Of a stretch of DNA of 64,000 bases, positions 43,518 to 53,278 are shown piece after piece. Position 1 is the stretch's first letter, and each line of letters opens with the position of its first letter. The notes under the pieces were generated by a model. The model did not search any database. It worked only from the letters and a program-made list of their open reading frames with translations, and was not told the origin of the DNA. The stretch lies in contig JBDIVS010000005.1 in assembly GCA_039794245.1 (NCBI GenBank), positions 1-64,000 on the forward strand. Reading direction: 5' to 3'. Origin of the DNA: DAITQM01 sp039794245. Its GTDB lineage: Bacteria; Pseudomonadota; Gammaproteobacteria; Xanthomonadales; Wenzhouxiangellaceae. The position numbers and the translations under genes are program-made.

Positions 43518-44939
43518 TCAATGCCCGGCGACGGTCATCCTGCCGAGCAGAATCGACGGGGTCTGGATGTTGACCCGCGGATCGGGGTCGTCGCCGAGCG
43601 CGGCGATGTTGTGGAACATGTCGCTAAGGTTGCCGGCGATCGTCACTTCATCGACCGGGTGTACGGGCACGCCGTTTTCGACCCACTGCCCGGCGGCGCC
43701 GCGGGAATAATCGCCGGTCACCGGATTGACGCCCTGGCCCATCAGTTCGGTCACGATCAGGCCGCGTTGCAGGCTGCCGATCAATGCCTCGCGGCTTGCC
43801 CGTCCCGGGGTGACGACCAGGTTGCGCACCCCGCCGGCGTTGGCGGTGGTCACAAGGCCGAGGCGCCGCGCCGAATAGCAACTGAGCAGATAGCGCTCGA
43901 CCCGGCCGCCGCGGATCAACGGCCGGGTGGCGGTTGCGACGCCGTCGCCGTCGAAGGCCGAACTGCGCGCCCCGCCGGTGAGCAGCGGATATTCGACGAT
44001 CTCGAACCACTCGGGAAAGATTTGCCGGCCGATGCTGTCCAGCAGAAACGAGCTTTTGCGGTATTGAGCACCGCCGCCGAGCGCCCCGAGCAGATGGCCG
44101 ATCAGGCTGCGCGCTGTCTCCGGCGTGAACAGCACCGGGACAACCGCAGTCGGCACCTGCCGCGCCCCGAGGCGGGCCACGGTCCGGCGGGCGGCGGTTT
44201 CGCCGGTCGCCTCGGGTGCTTCCAGGGCCGCGCTCCGGCGGTTGGCGTCCCACCAGTAATCGCGCTGCATCCCATCGCCGTCGCCGGCGATCAGCGAGAC
44301 GCTCTGCTCGTAATGGGTGCCCCATTCGCTGGCCAGAAAGCCCTGCGTATTGCCGTAAGCGCCGATGGCCAGGCTTTGCGAAACGGCAGCCCCTTCGCTG
44401 TTGCTGATGCGCGAGTCGGCATCGAGCCCGGCGCGTTCGACGGCCAAGGCGCGGGCGAACAATTGATCCTGATCGAACGGCTCGGGGTGGTACAGATCGA
44501 AGTCGGGGAACTCGCCGGCCATAAGCTCGGGCTCGGCCAGGCCGTTGGCCGGGTCGTCGCCGGTATGACGGGCGATGGCCAGTGCCTTGGCCACCGTCTC
44601 GCGCACCGCGCCGGGACTGAAATCGGCGCAGCTCGCAGTGCCCTTGGCCTGGCCGAGATAGACCGTCACCGCCAGATCGTGGTCGCGGGTGTACTCGAGT
44701 TTTTCGAGTGCGCCGAGGCGGACTTCGACGTTGAGCCCCTGTTCGAATCCGGCGCCGGCCTCGGCGGCGCTCGCCCCGTGCCGGCGGGCTTCGGCCAGCG
44801 CCAGTTCGATCACTTCGTGCAGGCGGGCGCGCTCGTGTTCGGCATCGAGCGTCACTGCGGTGGCCGGCGCCGGCCGGCGGTCGGCCGCCGGCCGGCGGCC
44901 GGTCGGTTGCAGGGTCCGGGAAGTCGTTCGCTCGCTCAT
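43518..44939 (-). CDS. pmbA: Metalloprotease subunit PmbA (TldE)
   Basis: PmbA pairs with TldD in a cytoplasmic protease that trims unfolded or ribosomally made peptides (microcin B17 maturation, CcdA degradation in E. coli). The 473-residue protein lacks the HExxxH motif, as expected for this subunit. It shows EKLEYTRDHDLAVTVYLGQAKG, VPVLFTPETARSLIGHLLGAL, GDGVATATRPLIRGGRV and GRASREALIGSLQRGLIVTELMGQGVNPVTGDYSRGAAG (cited in part). The N-terminal 30 residues are a variable basic extension, so the start could be further in. It follows tldD after 31 bp; the two subunits are commonly neighbours. Confidence 0.93.
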   Translation of the reverse strand: MSERTTSRTLQPTGRRPAADRRPAPATAVTLDAEHERARLHEVIELALAEARRHGASAAEAGAGFEQGLNVEVRLGALEKLEYTRDHDLAVTVYLGQAKGTASCADFSPGAVRETVAKALAIARHTGDDPANGLAEPELMAGEFPDFDLYHPEPFDQDQLFARALAVERAGLDADSRISNSEGAAVSQSLAIGAYGNTQGFLASEWGTHYEQSVSLIAGDGDGMQRDYWWDANRRSAALEAPEATGETAARRTVARLGARQVPTAVVPVLFTPETARSLIGHLLGALGGGAQYRKSSFLLDSIGRQIFPEWFEIVEYPLLTGGARSSAFDGDGVATATRPLIRGGRVERYLLSCYSARRLGLVTTANAGGVRNLVVTPGRASREALIGSLQRGLIVTELMGQGVNPVTGDYSRGAAGQWVENGVPVHPVDEVTIAGNLSDMFHNIAALGDDPDPRVNIQTPSILLGRMTVAGH

Positions 44940-44970
44940 TCAGGTTCCGATGTCAAATGTCCCGTTGGGG

Positions 44971-46428
44971 TCAGGTCCGTGTGCCGCCGACGGTCAGGCG
45001 GTCGATCTTCAGGGTCGGCTGGCCGACGCCGACCGGTACGCTCTGCCCCTCCTTGCCGCAGACGCCGATGCCTTCGTCGAGCGCCAGATCGTCGCCGACC
45101 ATCGACACCCTGGTCAACACTTCGGGACCGTTGCCGATCAAGGTTGCACCGCGCACCGGGCGGCCCAGCCGGCCGTTTTCGATCAACCACGCTTCGTTGG
45201 CCGAGAAAACGAACTTGCCGGAGGTGATATCGACCTGTCCGCCGCCGAAATTGGCGGCGTAAAGCCCACGCTTGACCGAAGCGATGATTTCGTCGCGGCT
45301 GTGCCGGCCGGGCAGCATATAGGTGTTGGTCATGCGCGGCATGGGCAGGTGGGCGAACGATTCGCGGCGGCCGTTGCCGGTCGGCGCCATGCCGAGCAGC
45401 CGGGCGTTGAGTTTGTCCTGCATGAAGTTGACCAGCCGGCCGTCTTCGATCAGCACGGTTTTCGCCGCCGGCGTGCCTTCGTCATCGACCGCCAGCGAAC
45501 CACGACGTTCCGGCAGCGTGCCGTCATCGACAACGGTGCACAGGGGGCTGGCCACTTTCTCGCCGCGACGGCGGCTGAAAGCCGAGGCGCCTTTGCGGAT
45601 GAAATCGGCCTCCAGGCCGTGGCCGATCGCCTCGTGGAGCAGCACGCCGGGCCAGCCGGGACCGAGCACGACAGTCATCGTGCCAGCCGGCGCATCCTCG
45701 GCTTCGAGGTTGGTCAAAGCCTGGCGGACCGCGTCCTTGACCCATTTTTGCCAGACTTCGTCGGCCAGCAGCCGGCGGTAATCGTAGCGCCCGCCGCCAC
45801 CGGAATGGCCCGATTCGCGGCGCCCGCCTTCGACCGCGATGACCTGGACGCTCATCCGGACCAGCGGCCGGATATCGGCCGCCAGCGTCCCGTCGGAGGC
45901 GGCGACCAGGATGGTTTCGTGCGATGCCGCCAGCGTCGCCTGGACCTGTTCGATACGGGGGTCGAGGGCGCGTGCAAATGCATCGATCCGGTGCAGCAAG
46001 GCGACTTTATCGCCGTCATCGACGCCGGCCAGGGGGTCGTCCCGGGAGTAAAGCGGCGCTACTGCCTGCATGGCGAGCGGCCGGCCGGGTTGCGTTTGGC
46101 CGTGCGTAGCGATGGCCCGCGCTTTGCCCGCCGCGTCGCGCAAGGTTTCGGGAGCGATCCGGTCGGCATAAGCCAGGCCGGTCTTTTCGCCGCTGACGGC
46201 ACGCAGACCGGCGCCTTGTTCGACGCCGTAGCTGCCCGAGCGCACCGCACTGTCTTCGAGCGACCAGGATTCGTGCCGGCTGTACTGGAAATACAGCTCG
46301 CCGTAGTCGATGGCCGGCCCCAGCAAGCGGCCGAGGACCGCCGGCAGTGCGGCGAGATCCATGTCGCCGGGGTGCAAAAGCCGGGCGCTGGCGATCTCGA
46401 TCAGGTTGTCGCAGGTCGTATCATCCAT
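44971..46428 (-). CDS. tldD: Metalloprotease TldD
   Basis: This is the catalytic subunit of the TldD-PmbA protease. From the ATG at 46428 the protein has 485 residues (E. coli 481). The zinc motif HEAIGHGLEADF (HExxxH) lies near residue 260, and LPMPRMTNTYMLPG and GGQVDITSGKFVFSANEA supply the later conserved blocks with the third ligand. The longer frame to 46551 overlaps yhdP and was rejected. The start overlaps the yhdP stop by 8 bp, so translation is coupled. Confidence 0.95.
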   Translation of the reverse strand: MDDTTCDNLIEIASARLLHPGDMDLAALPAVLGRLLGPAIDYGELYFQYSRHESWSLEDSAVRSGSYGVEQGAGLRAVSGEKTGLAYADRIAPETLRDAAGKARAIATHGQTQPGRPLAMQAVAPLYSRDDPLAGVDDGDKVALLHRIDAFARALDPRIEQVQATLAASHETILVAASDGTLAADIRPLVRMSVQVIAVEGGRRESGHSGGGGRYDYRRLLADEVWQKWVKDAVRQALTNLEAEDAPAGTMTVVLGPGWPGVLLHEAIGHGLEADFIRKGASAFSRRRGEKVASPLCTVVDDGTLPERRGSLAVDDEGTPAAKTVLIEDGRLVNFMQDKLNARLLGMAPTGNGRRESFAHLPMPRMTNTYMLPGRHSRDEIIASVKRGLYAANFGGGQVDITSGKFVFSANEAWLIENGRLGRPVRGATLIGNGPEVLTRVSMVGDDLALDEGIGVCGKEGQSVPVGVGQPTLKIDRLTVGGTRT

Positions 46429-49400
46429 CCGTTTTGTCCGAGTCATCCTCGTCCGTCGTTTCACGTCCGGCGGCAGGCGGTGCGGCGCTGCCGGGCGCCG
46501 CGCCCGGGGCGCCGTGGGCGCCCTCACTCGTCCCGCCGCGTTCCCCTTCACTGCCGTCCGCCGGCAGCGCCGGGACCTTCGTTTCGCCCTTGGGTTCGAT
46601 CAGCGGCTCGCTCCACGGCCCGGTAATCGTGTACACCCGCTGGCTGATGCCGCCGAGCGGCTTGCCGAGAACCCCCTGCAACGCGGCGCCGGCGGCGATC
46701 CCGATCGGGCCGGCGATCGCCCCGATCAGGGGTAGTGTACTGCCCAATCCCGGAATCACGATCAACTGCTGATCGTACCGCTGGCGGACCAGGTCGGTGC
46801 GGCCGGTGATCAGCAACCGGGCATTCGGGGCGCTGATTTCCAGATCGTCGGTCGAGGCGTATCCGGCAGCCAGACGAAAGGTACCGCGGGCCCGGTCGAA
46901 CGAGAATCCGGATTCGAAGACATCGCGGAAATCGAGCAGCAGGCGGCGCGGCAGGGCTTGCAGACTGATCAGGCCGAGCATGCGGCCGACACCCGCCCCG
47001 GCTTCGGTGAGCACACCCTGGCGGATATCGAGCTTGAGTTCGCCATCGAGCCCGGCGAGCGTAAAATCGGCCGGACCGCCGGGCCACTCGCCGCTCAGCG
47101 TGAGCGCCGTCTGGCCGCCTTGTAACATGGGGTCGTAGCCGAGCCGGGTCAACAGTTCGCCGAGTTTTTCGGCGTCGAAGGTCAGGCGGATCGACGAGCG
47201 GGTTCGGGCTTCGACATTGAGCCAATCCCCCTGCCCGGTCAGCCGGACCGCCGGGCTGATCGCCTCGATGGTCTCGAACCGCAATCCTTCGCCGACCGGA
47301 AAGGCCTGCACCCTGACGGCGCCCAGGTCCCACTCCTCCCAGCGCAGATCGCCGGCGTAGAGGTGGACGCTGGGCAAGGTCCGCGGATCGATTGCCGCCG
47401 AGGAGGCGGTCGTCTGCCCCGGAGGCAGATACAGGCGGCTGAACTCGGCGAGCAGCGGTTCTCCGCTGTCACGCTCGCGCGGGATGCGGACCCGGCCTGC
47501 GATTGCTGCGCCGCTGAAATCGGCCTGCCAGTATGGGCCGCGCGCCATAAGCTTGACCGCCGTCGAAGCGAAGGCGCGGCCGAACAGCTCCAGTTGGTCC
47601 GGTGTGGCATCGATCACCCAATCGAGCGGGGCGGAGAGCTTCTCCGCCGCCGGCGCGGCGGCGGCCGCCGCCAGCCAGCCGCTGAGGTCCAGTACCCCGC
47701 GCTCGCCTACCAGGACCATCGACCCCGGATGCGCCAGACCCGCCGTCCGCTGTCCCAGCGCCAGCACTCCGCCGGCCACGCCGTTTTCACCGGACAATAA
47801 CAGGCTCGCAGCCAGCCGCCCGCCGAAGTCGATGCCAAGCTGCGACGGCTCGCCGAAGGCCAGCACCGCTTCGGTCAGCAACGGTATTCCCGCCGGCTTT
47901 TCCAGCGGCTCCGGCAAGTCGAGCCGGACGCCGAGCAGATCGCTGCCGGCAACCAGCCGGGTCTGTGCTGCGCCGGGAAACAGCGTCCAGCGCCACACCG
48001 AACTGCCCGAAACCTGCTGCTGCCAGTAGGCATCGAGACCGGCGAGATCGAGCACCTCGGCGAGCGGCAACGAGCCGCTCAGACTCACGGCAAACGGGGC
48101 GTCATCAAACTCGAGACTGAGTGGGTGGCCGCGCCAGACGGCGGCCAGCCGCGACGGGATCACATGCGCCTCGTCGAAGGCCAGCACCCCGTCGATGTCG
48201 TCGATCTTGAGCTGCGTGCCGTGACGCGCCTCGACACCGTTGAACCGCACCTTGCCGCCGACCGTCGTTTCGCTGCGGCCATCACGGAAATCGATGGTCA
48301 GGTCGGTGTTCACCTGGCTCGGGCCGGAAAGCCTAAGATCGCTGTCCTCGACCCAACTCCCGGCAGCGATCGGCAGTGCGCCGAGCAAGTCGAGAAAAGC
48401 CCCGGCTTCCCCGGCGGTGGAAGCCGCAAGTTCCAGCACCGCATCGTCCATATCCGCGATACGGGCGTCGAGGTGGTCGATCAGGACGCCGCCGAAACGT
48501 GCCCGCTCGGTGTCGATCTTCATTTCGCGCGCCGTAAAGTGCAGCCAGGCTTCGATATCGTCGACCAGCGGCCAGGTGGGATTGAAACGCAGCCGGCCCT
48601 GCCGCAGGCGGCCTTCGGCCTCGAAATAGCCGGTACCTTCGTCGAACGGCCAGTCACCGATCGCGCCTTGTAACTGCGCCCGGATGTCATACACCTCGCC
48701 GGCCTCGAGACTTTGGCGCAACCAGCGGCCGGTGTTCGGGCCCATCACCCCGTATGGCAGGCGCCGTTTGACCTCGTCGACCGTTGCAACCGGCACTGCC
48801 ACCGTCAAGTCCAGCCACGGCGTCTCGCCGCTCAGGAACCAGCCCTCGCCGCTCAGGTCCAGTTCGCCGGCCCGGGCACTGAACTCGGAGATATCGAAAC
48901 GCAGCGCTCCCGGCGGGCCGGCGCCCGCCGCAACTGTAAAAGCGGCGCGCACGCCGGACAACGGCACAGCCTCGGCGAACACGGCTGGTGCCTCCAGCAC
49001 GCCCGCAAGGTCCAAGCCGCCGGTGCCGCCGCCGTCGAGAAACAGCCGCCCGGAAAGCGCGCCAAGCTTGACGCCGTCTTCAGCCGTGATCCAGGCGATA
49101 TCGTCGAAGACTGCATCGACCCGGCGCGGCACGCCGGCGGCATCGGTCATCAAAGACAGACGTTCGAGCCGCCCGCCGCCGTCCAGCGGCACCCAGGCGA
49201 TGCCGGCCTGACGGGCCAATGTCGCGAACGGCATCAGCGTCTTAAGATCGATCCGCTCGCCGGCCAACGACCAGGCGCCGTGATCGCGGTGCAGTGACAG
49301 CGTGGCGATGGCCGGTGCTGCTCCGTCTCCGCCAGCCGCATGGGCATCGTCGAGCGTGAACGCCCAGCGCTCGTCGTCGTCGATCCGGCCCCATAACGAT

Positions 49401-50230
49401 CCGTCGAATGTCTGCCTCGAACGGCCGCCGCCGACCGCCAGGTGCAGGCGCGAACTCAAGCTCAATGGTTCGTCGCGCCGGTGCTCCAGCCACAGCTCCA
49501 GATCCGCTTTGGCCGCCTGGCCGGTGAACGGAACACTCAGCGCTTCAAACCACACGGCAAGCGGCTGGCCGCGCGCCGCGAGATAACCGCGCCAGGCCAG
49601 GTCGGCAGCGGGCGAACCCTCGCCGCGGACCGTGATTTCCGGAGCGCCGGCGAGCGCCAGGCGGCCGGCGATGCCGAAACCGCCGCCCCGGCGCCGTACA
49701 TCGAGCGACACGATGCGCAGTGTGACGCGGTGGTCGGCGGCGGCGACGACGAAATCGCAATCGGTAAGATCGATGCCACCAAGCTCGAACAAGCCGCCAA
49801 GATCGAGCGGCTCGCCGCCGCCGGCGGTCAGGCCCTGAAGGCGCCAGCCGGCGCCGTCGTGCTCGGCGACCAACTCGGCGCCGCGCAGCGCGACCTGCCA
49901 CGGCTGGCGCCGGGGCAGCAGGTAGTTGTACCACTCGAACCTGAGCCTGAGCAGGCGCAATTCGAGCGTGTTCGGCACATCGCCAATCGTCACCCGGCGG
50001 AGTTCCAACTCGGGAACCAGTCCCTGCCATTCGACACCGACCATGCCGATCTGGACGGACGAGCCGAACTCGCGGCCGAGCGCCCGGCTCAACCACGGTT
50101 TGGCGTAATAGACATAGGGGCTGAGCAGGCGACCGGCGGCGACCAGCGCCGCGGTGGTGACGATGACCAGAAACAGCGTCGTCCACAACAGCGTACGCAA
50201 CTGCCTCAGGCGCCGGCCTAACACACTCAT
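46421..50230 (-). CDS. yhdP: YhdP family envelope protein (AsmA-like)
   Basis: YhdP is a very long inner-membrane-anchored periplasmic protein, one of the AsmA-like bridges thought to move phospholipids to the outer membrane. The 1269 residues have one N-terminal helix (LLWTTLFLVIVTTAALVAAG), then a continuous beta-rich groove domain (DUF3971) and the C-terminal AsmA2 domain (GGQTALTLSGEWPGGPADFT, LLLDFRDVFESGFSFDRARG, VIPGLGSTLPLIGAIAGPIG). The acidic/Pro tail (TTDEDDSDKTD) is variable. Position between rng and tldD is conserved in gammaproteobacteria. It begins 21 bp after rng. Confidence 0.94.
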   Translation of the reverse strand: MSVLGRRLRQLRTLLWTTLFLVIVTTAALVAAGRLLSPYVYYAKPWLSRALGREFGSSVQIGMVGVEWQGLVPELELRRVTIGDVPNTLELRLLRLRFEWYNYLLPRRQPWQVALRGAELVAEHDGAGWRLQGLTAGGGEPLDLGGLFELGGIDLTDCDFVVAAADHRVTLRIVSLDVRRRGGGFGIAGRLALAGAPEITVRGEGSPAADLAWRGYLAARGQPLAVWFEALSVPFTGQAAKADLELWLEHRRDEPLSLSSRLHLAVGGGRSRQTFDGSLWGRIDDDERWAFTLDDAHAAGGDGAAPAIATLSLHRDHGAWSLAGERIDLKTLMPFATLARQAGIAWVPLDGGGRLERLSLMTDAAGVPRRVDAVFDDIAWITAEDGVKLGALSGRLFLDGGGTGGLDLAGVLEAPAVFAEAVPLSGVRAAFTVAAGAGPPGALRFDISEFSARAGELDLSGEGWFLSGETPWLDLTVAVPVATVDEVKRRLPYGVMGPNTGRWLRQSLEAGEVYDIRAQLQGAIGDWPFDEGTGYFEAEGRLRQGRLRFNPTWPLVDDIEAWLHFTAREMKIDTERARFGGVLIDHLDARIADMDDAVLELAASTAGEAGAFLDLLGALPIAAGSWVEDSDLRLSGPSQVNTDLTIDFRDGRSETTVGGKVRFNGVEARHGTQLKIDDIDGVLAFDEAHVIPSRLAAVWRGHPLSLEFDDAPFAVSLSGSLPLAEVLDLAGLDAYWQQQVSGSSVWRWTLFPGAAQTRLVAGSDLLGVRLDLPEPLEKPAGIPLLTEAVLAFGEPSQLGIDFGGRLAASLLLSGENGVAGGVLALGQRTAGLAHPGSMVLVGERGVLDLSGWLAAAAAAPAAEKLSAPLDWVIDATPDQLELFGRAFASTAVKLMARGPYWQADFSGAAIAGRVRIPRERDSGEPLLAEFSRLYLPPGQTTASSAAIDPRTLPSVHLYAGDLRWEEWDLGAVRVQAFPVGEGLRFETIEAISPAVRLTGQGDWLNVEARTRSSIRLTFDAEKLGELLTRLGYDPMLQGGQTALTLSGEWPGGPADFTLAGLDGELKLDIRQGVLTEAGAGVGRMLGLISLQALPRRLLLDFRDVFESGFSFDRARGTFRLAAGYASTDDLEISAPNARLLITGRTDLVRQRYDQQLIVIPGLGSTLPLIGAIAGPIGIAAGAALQGVLGKPLGGISQRVYTITGPWSEPLIEPKGETKVPALPADGSEGERGGTSEGAHGAPGAAPGSAAPPAAGRETTDEDDSDKTDG

Positions 50231-50251
50231 CCGCTTTTCATACCCAAAGGT

Positions 50252-51730
50252 TCAGAGCAGTACCACATCGAACTGCTCCTGGCCGTATCCCTCCTCGGCC
50301 TTCAAGGCGATCGGCGGGGCGCCGCGTTCCTCGAGTTCGGCGATCGTCGCCGTGAACTCGTCGCCGATGGTCTCGATGACCGCCGGGGCGGCGATCACCA
50401 TCAAACGGCCGCTCTCGAACTGCCGGGCGGCGCGCTGGATTTCGCGGAAAATCTCGCCGCAGACACTCATCACGGTCTTCACCCGGCCGCTGCCGGCGCA
50501 GCGCTCGCAAGGCTCGGTCAGCAACTGTTCCAGACTTTCGGTCGTCCGCTTGCGCGTCAGTTGCACCAGGCCCAGTTCGGAGAAAGCGTACAACCGGGTG
50601 CGGGCGTGATCGCGCGCCAGGGCCTGCTCCAGTGTGCGCAGCACCTGTTCGCGGTGCCGTTCGTCTTGCATATCGATGAAATCGATGATGATGATGCCGC
50701 CCAGGTTGCGCAGGCGCAATTGCCGGGCGATCGCCTGCGCCGCCTCGAGATTGGTCCGGAACAGCGTTTCTTCCATGTTGCGCTGGCCGAGATAACCACC
50801 GGTGTTGACGTCGATCGCGATCAGCGCCTCGGTCCGGTCGATGACGATGTAGCCGCCCGATTTCAACGACACCGTGCGCTGCAAGGCGCGCTGGATTTCG
50901 TCCTCGACGCCGTAATGGTCAAACAGCGGCCGGCTCCCGGTGTGCAGTTCCAGATCGACCGTACCGCCGGAAATATACGCTGCGGCGAATGTCGCGATCT
51001 TATCCAGCGTGCGCGGCTCATCGACTCTGACGCGGGCGGTATCGGCGTGCCACAGATCGCGCATCAGGCGCAGCGGCAGGGAGAGTTCCTCGAAAATACA
51101 ATCGCCGCACGCCGCCGCCGCGGCCCGCTGTTCGACGACCGACCACAGGCGGCTGAGATAATCGATATCGCGCGCCAGGGCCTCGGCCGCGCACCCATCG
51201 GCGTTGGTTCTGAGGATCCAGCCGGCGTTCAACTCCGCCATCCGCCGCTCGTCGAGCAGCGCGATCAGCAACTGCCGCAATCGTTCGCGCTCGGCCTCGT
51301 CCTCAATGCGCACCGAAACGCCGATGTTGGCGACGCCCGGCAGCATCACCAGGTAACGCGACGGCAGACTGATCTGCGCCGTTAACCGCGCGCCCTTCTG
51401 GCCCAGCGGATCCTTGACCACCTGGACGATCACCTCGTCGCCGGCCGCCAGCCGGCGGCTGATGCACGGCGGGCGTTCGTCGCCGGCCGCCGCCGCGGCC
51501 GGCGGCGGTCTGAGATCGGCGGCGTGCAAAAAGGCCGTGCGCTCGAGGCCGATATCGACGAAGGCCGCCTGCATGCCCGGCATCACGCGCACCACCCGGC
51601 CTTTGTACAGATTGCCAACGCAGGAGTTGCGCCGCGCCCTCTCGTAATACACCTCCTGCACCAGGCCGTTGTCGAGCACCGCGACGCGGCATTCGATCGG
51701 CGACACGTTGACCAGAATCTCTTCGCTCAT
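50252..51730 (-). CDS. rng: Ribonuclease G
   Basis: RNase G matures 16S rRNA 5' ends and degrades some mRNAs. The 492-residue protein has an S1 domain early (SCVGNLYKGRVVRVMPGMQ, AFVDIGLERTAFLHAADL), the catalytic DNase-I-like part with ALIAIDVNTGGYLG and GGIIIIDFIDMQDERHRE (Asp pair), and the zinc-link CERCAGSGRV (CxxC). It lacks the long RNase E C-terminal scaffold. ATG at 51730 overlaps the maf stop; a TTG one codon earlier is a weaker option. Confidence 0.96.
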   Translation of the reverse strand: MSEEILVNVSPIECRVAVLDNGLVQEVYYERARRNSCVGNLYKGRVVRVMPGMQAAFVDIGLERTAFLHAADLRPPPAAAAAGDERPPCISRRLAAGDEVIVQVVKDPLGQKGARLTAQISLPSRYLVMLPGVANIGVSVRIEDEAERERLRQLLIALLDERRMAELNAGWILRTNADGCAAEALARDIDYLSRLWSVVEQRAAAAACGDCIFEELSLPLRLMRDLWHADTARVRVDEPRTLDKIATFAAAYISGGTVDLELHTGSRPLFDHYGVEDEIQRALQRTVSLKSGGYIVIDRTEALIAIDVNTGGYLGQRNMEETLFRTNLEAAQAIARQLRLRNLGGIIIIDFIDMQDERHREQVLRTLEQALARDHARTRLYAFSELGLVQLTRKRTTESLEQLLTEPCERCAGSGRVKTVMSVCGEIFREIQRAARQFESGRLMVIAAPAVIETIGDEFTATIAELEERGAPPIALKAEEGYGQEQFDVVLL

Positions 51731-52362
51731 CAAATGATCATACCGCCGCGGTCAAGTAGCGGATCGCAACCGAACTCGGCAAGCAGGCAGCGGGTTTCGT
51801 AAAGCGGCAGGCCGACCACCGTGCTATAGCTGCCGGCGAGATGGGTCACGAACATCGCCGCCCGACCCTGGATCGCGTACGCTCCGGCTTTGTCATCCCC
51901 TTCGCCGGTGGCAACATATGCTGCGATCTCGTCCGGTCGCAAGGGCGCGAACGTCACCCGGCTGGATGCCACCCGGCCCGCCTGCCGTGTGCCCCGCCGG
52001 ACGCAGAGCGCGGTCAGCACATCGTGGGTCCGGCCGCCGAGGCGGGCCAGCAGCGCCCCGGCCTCGGCCTCACTGGCCGGTTTGCCGAGGATCTCGCCGC
52101 CGGCCACGACCACGGTATCGGCCGCCAACACGAGCACCTCAGCGCCCCGCCGGCGGACCACCGCCGCTGCCTTGGCGGCGGCGATCCGCTCGACATAAGC
52201 GGCGGGAGATTCACCCGGCCGGACAGTTTCATCGACGGCCGCTGGTTCGACCTCGGCAGCAATGCCGATCTGGGCCAGCAGCGCCCGGCGGCGCGGCGAG
52301 GCCGAAGCCAGGATCAAAGGCGCCGCCCGGCGGCAGACAAGGTGGCCGGCGGTTTCAGTCAC
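51730..52362 (-). CDS. maf: Maf/YceF-YhdE nucleoside triphosphate pyrophosphatase
   Basis: Maf proteins hydrolyse non-canonical or methylated nucleotides (dTTP/UTP/m5U in the YhdE type). The 210 residues carry LILASASPRRRALLAQIG, DETVRPGESPAAYVERIA, VLAADTVVV, LGKPASEAEAGALLARLGG and AGAYAIQGRAAMFVTHLAGS. The GDDKAGAYAIQG block is of the YhdE type. Its stop overlaps the rng start by a TGATG-like junction and its start overlaps the rlmH end by 8 bp. Confidence 0.94.
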   Translation of the reverse strand: MTETAGHLVCRRAAPLILASASPRRRALLAQIGIAAEVEPAAVDETVRPGESPAAYVERIAAAKAAAVVRRRGAEVLVLAADTVVVAGGEILGKPASEAEAGALLARLGGRTHDVLTALCVRRGTRQAGRVASSRVTFAPLRPDEIAAYVATGEGDDKAGAYAIQGRAAMFVTHLAGSYSTVVGLPLYETRCLLAEFGCDPLLDRGGMII

Positions 52363-52822
52363 GATGGTAAGGATGGCCGGTCAGCAACGTCCAGGCCCGA
52401 TAAAGCTGCTCGGCGACGATCACCCGCACCAGCGCGTGCGGCAACGTCAAGGCGCCCAGCGACCAGCGCTGCCGGACCCGGCGGCAGAGCCCAGGATCGT
52501 GGCCGTCGGGGCCGCCGATCAAAAACGCCGCATCGCCGCCGGCCATCATCCATTCATCGAGCCGGGCGGCCAGTTGCCGGCTTGTCCACATCTCGCCTTG
52601 TTCATCGAGCGCAACGCAAACCGCGGCCTTACCGGCGGCGCCGAGCAGGCGCCCGGCTTCGGCCGCCAGGCGGTGCGCCTTGTCCGCCGGCCGCGGGCGG
52701 GGCGGCGGCAGAGCGACGAAATCGACAGCGAGGTGGCGCGGCATCCGCCGGGCATAGTCCCGGCAGGCCGCCACGGCCCAGTCCGGGGCGTGGGAAGCGA
52801 TACTGATCACTTGAAGCTGCAT
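52355..52822 (-). CDS. rlmH: 23S rRNA pseudouridine1915 N3-methyltransferase RlmH
   Basis: RlmH methylates pseudouridine 1915 of 23S rRNA in the assembled 70S ribosome. This 155-residue SPOUT protein has exactly the E. coli length. It shows CVALDEQGEMWTSRQLAARL, FLIGGPDGHDPG (SAM-binding knot loop), LTLPHALVRVIVAEQLYRAW and the conserved end HPYHRD. It lies 36 bp after rsfS, the conserved pair. Confidence 0.96.
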   Translation of the reverse strand: MQLQVISIASHAPDWAVAACRDYARRMPRHLAVDFVALPPPRPRPADKAHRLAAEAGRLLGAAGKAAVCVALDEQGEMWTSRQLAARLDEWMMAGGDAAFLIGGPDGHDPGLCRRVRQRWSLGALTLPHALVRVIVAEQLYRAWTLLTGHPYHRD

Positions 52823-52858
52823 CGCGCCGGGCGCCGGCCACTTGCCCAGCGTCCAGCC

Positions 52859-53221
52859 TCAGGCGCCGGCGCTGCGGGTCAGCGGAACCTCCCAGAGTTG
52901 TTCCAGATTGTAAAAAGCGCGGGCTCGGGGCAGCATCAAGTGAACGATCGCATCGCCGGCATCGACCAGCACCCAATCCGAATCGCGCTTGCCCTCGATA
53001 CCGAGCACCGGCCAGCCGCCGGACTTGAGGCCGGCGAGCAGGTGCTCGGCAAGTGATTGCAGGTGGCGCTGCGACGTACCGCTGGCGACCACGACCGTAT
53101 CGGTGATGCTGGTCAGGCCACTGACATCGATGACTTTGATATCGAACGCTTTATGATCGACGAGCAATTGCCGAATGTTTTCCGGCAGGGACGGTGCGGC
53201 GAGCGGGCGGGTCTGGGTCAA
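52859..53221 (-). CDS. rsfS: Ribosomal silencing factor RsfS
   Basis: RsfS binds uL14 of the large subunit and blocks subunit joining in starvation. The 120 residues show the family core KAFDIKVIDVSGLTSITDTV, VVASGTSQRHLQSLAEHL, GKRDSDWVLVDAGDAIVHLM and YNLEQLW. The N-terminal MTQTRPLAAPSLP is variable. nadD, which often precedes rsfS, is not next to it here. Confidence 0.95.
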   Translation of the reverse strand: MTQTRPLAAPSLPENIRQLLVDHKAFDIKVIDVSGLTSITDTVVVASGTSQRHLQSLAEHLLAGLKSGGWPVLGIEGKRDSDWVLVDAGDAIVHLMLPRARAFYNLEQLWEVPLTRSAGA

Positions 53222-53278
53222 TTCAACTCCGAATCATGAGCTTGGGGCAGGTTTCCGAATGTTTGACCAATACTCATT

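Noticed and set aside
43476..45227. Rightward 583-codon ORF opposite pmbA and tldD
   Set aside because: It spans two conserved genes on the other strand and carries no recognisable domain.
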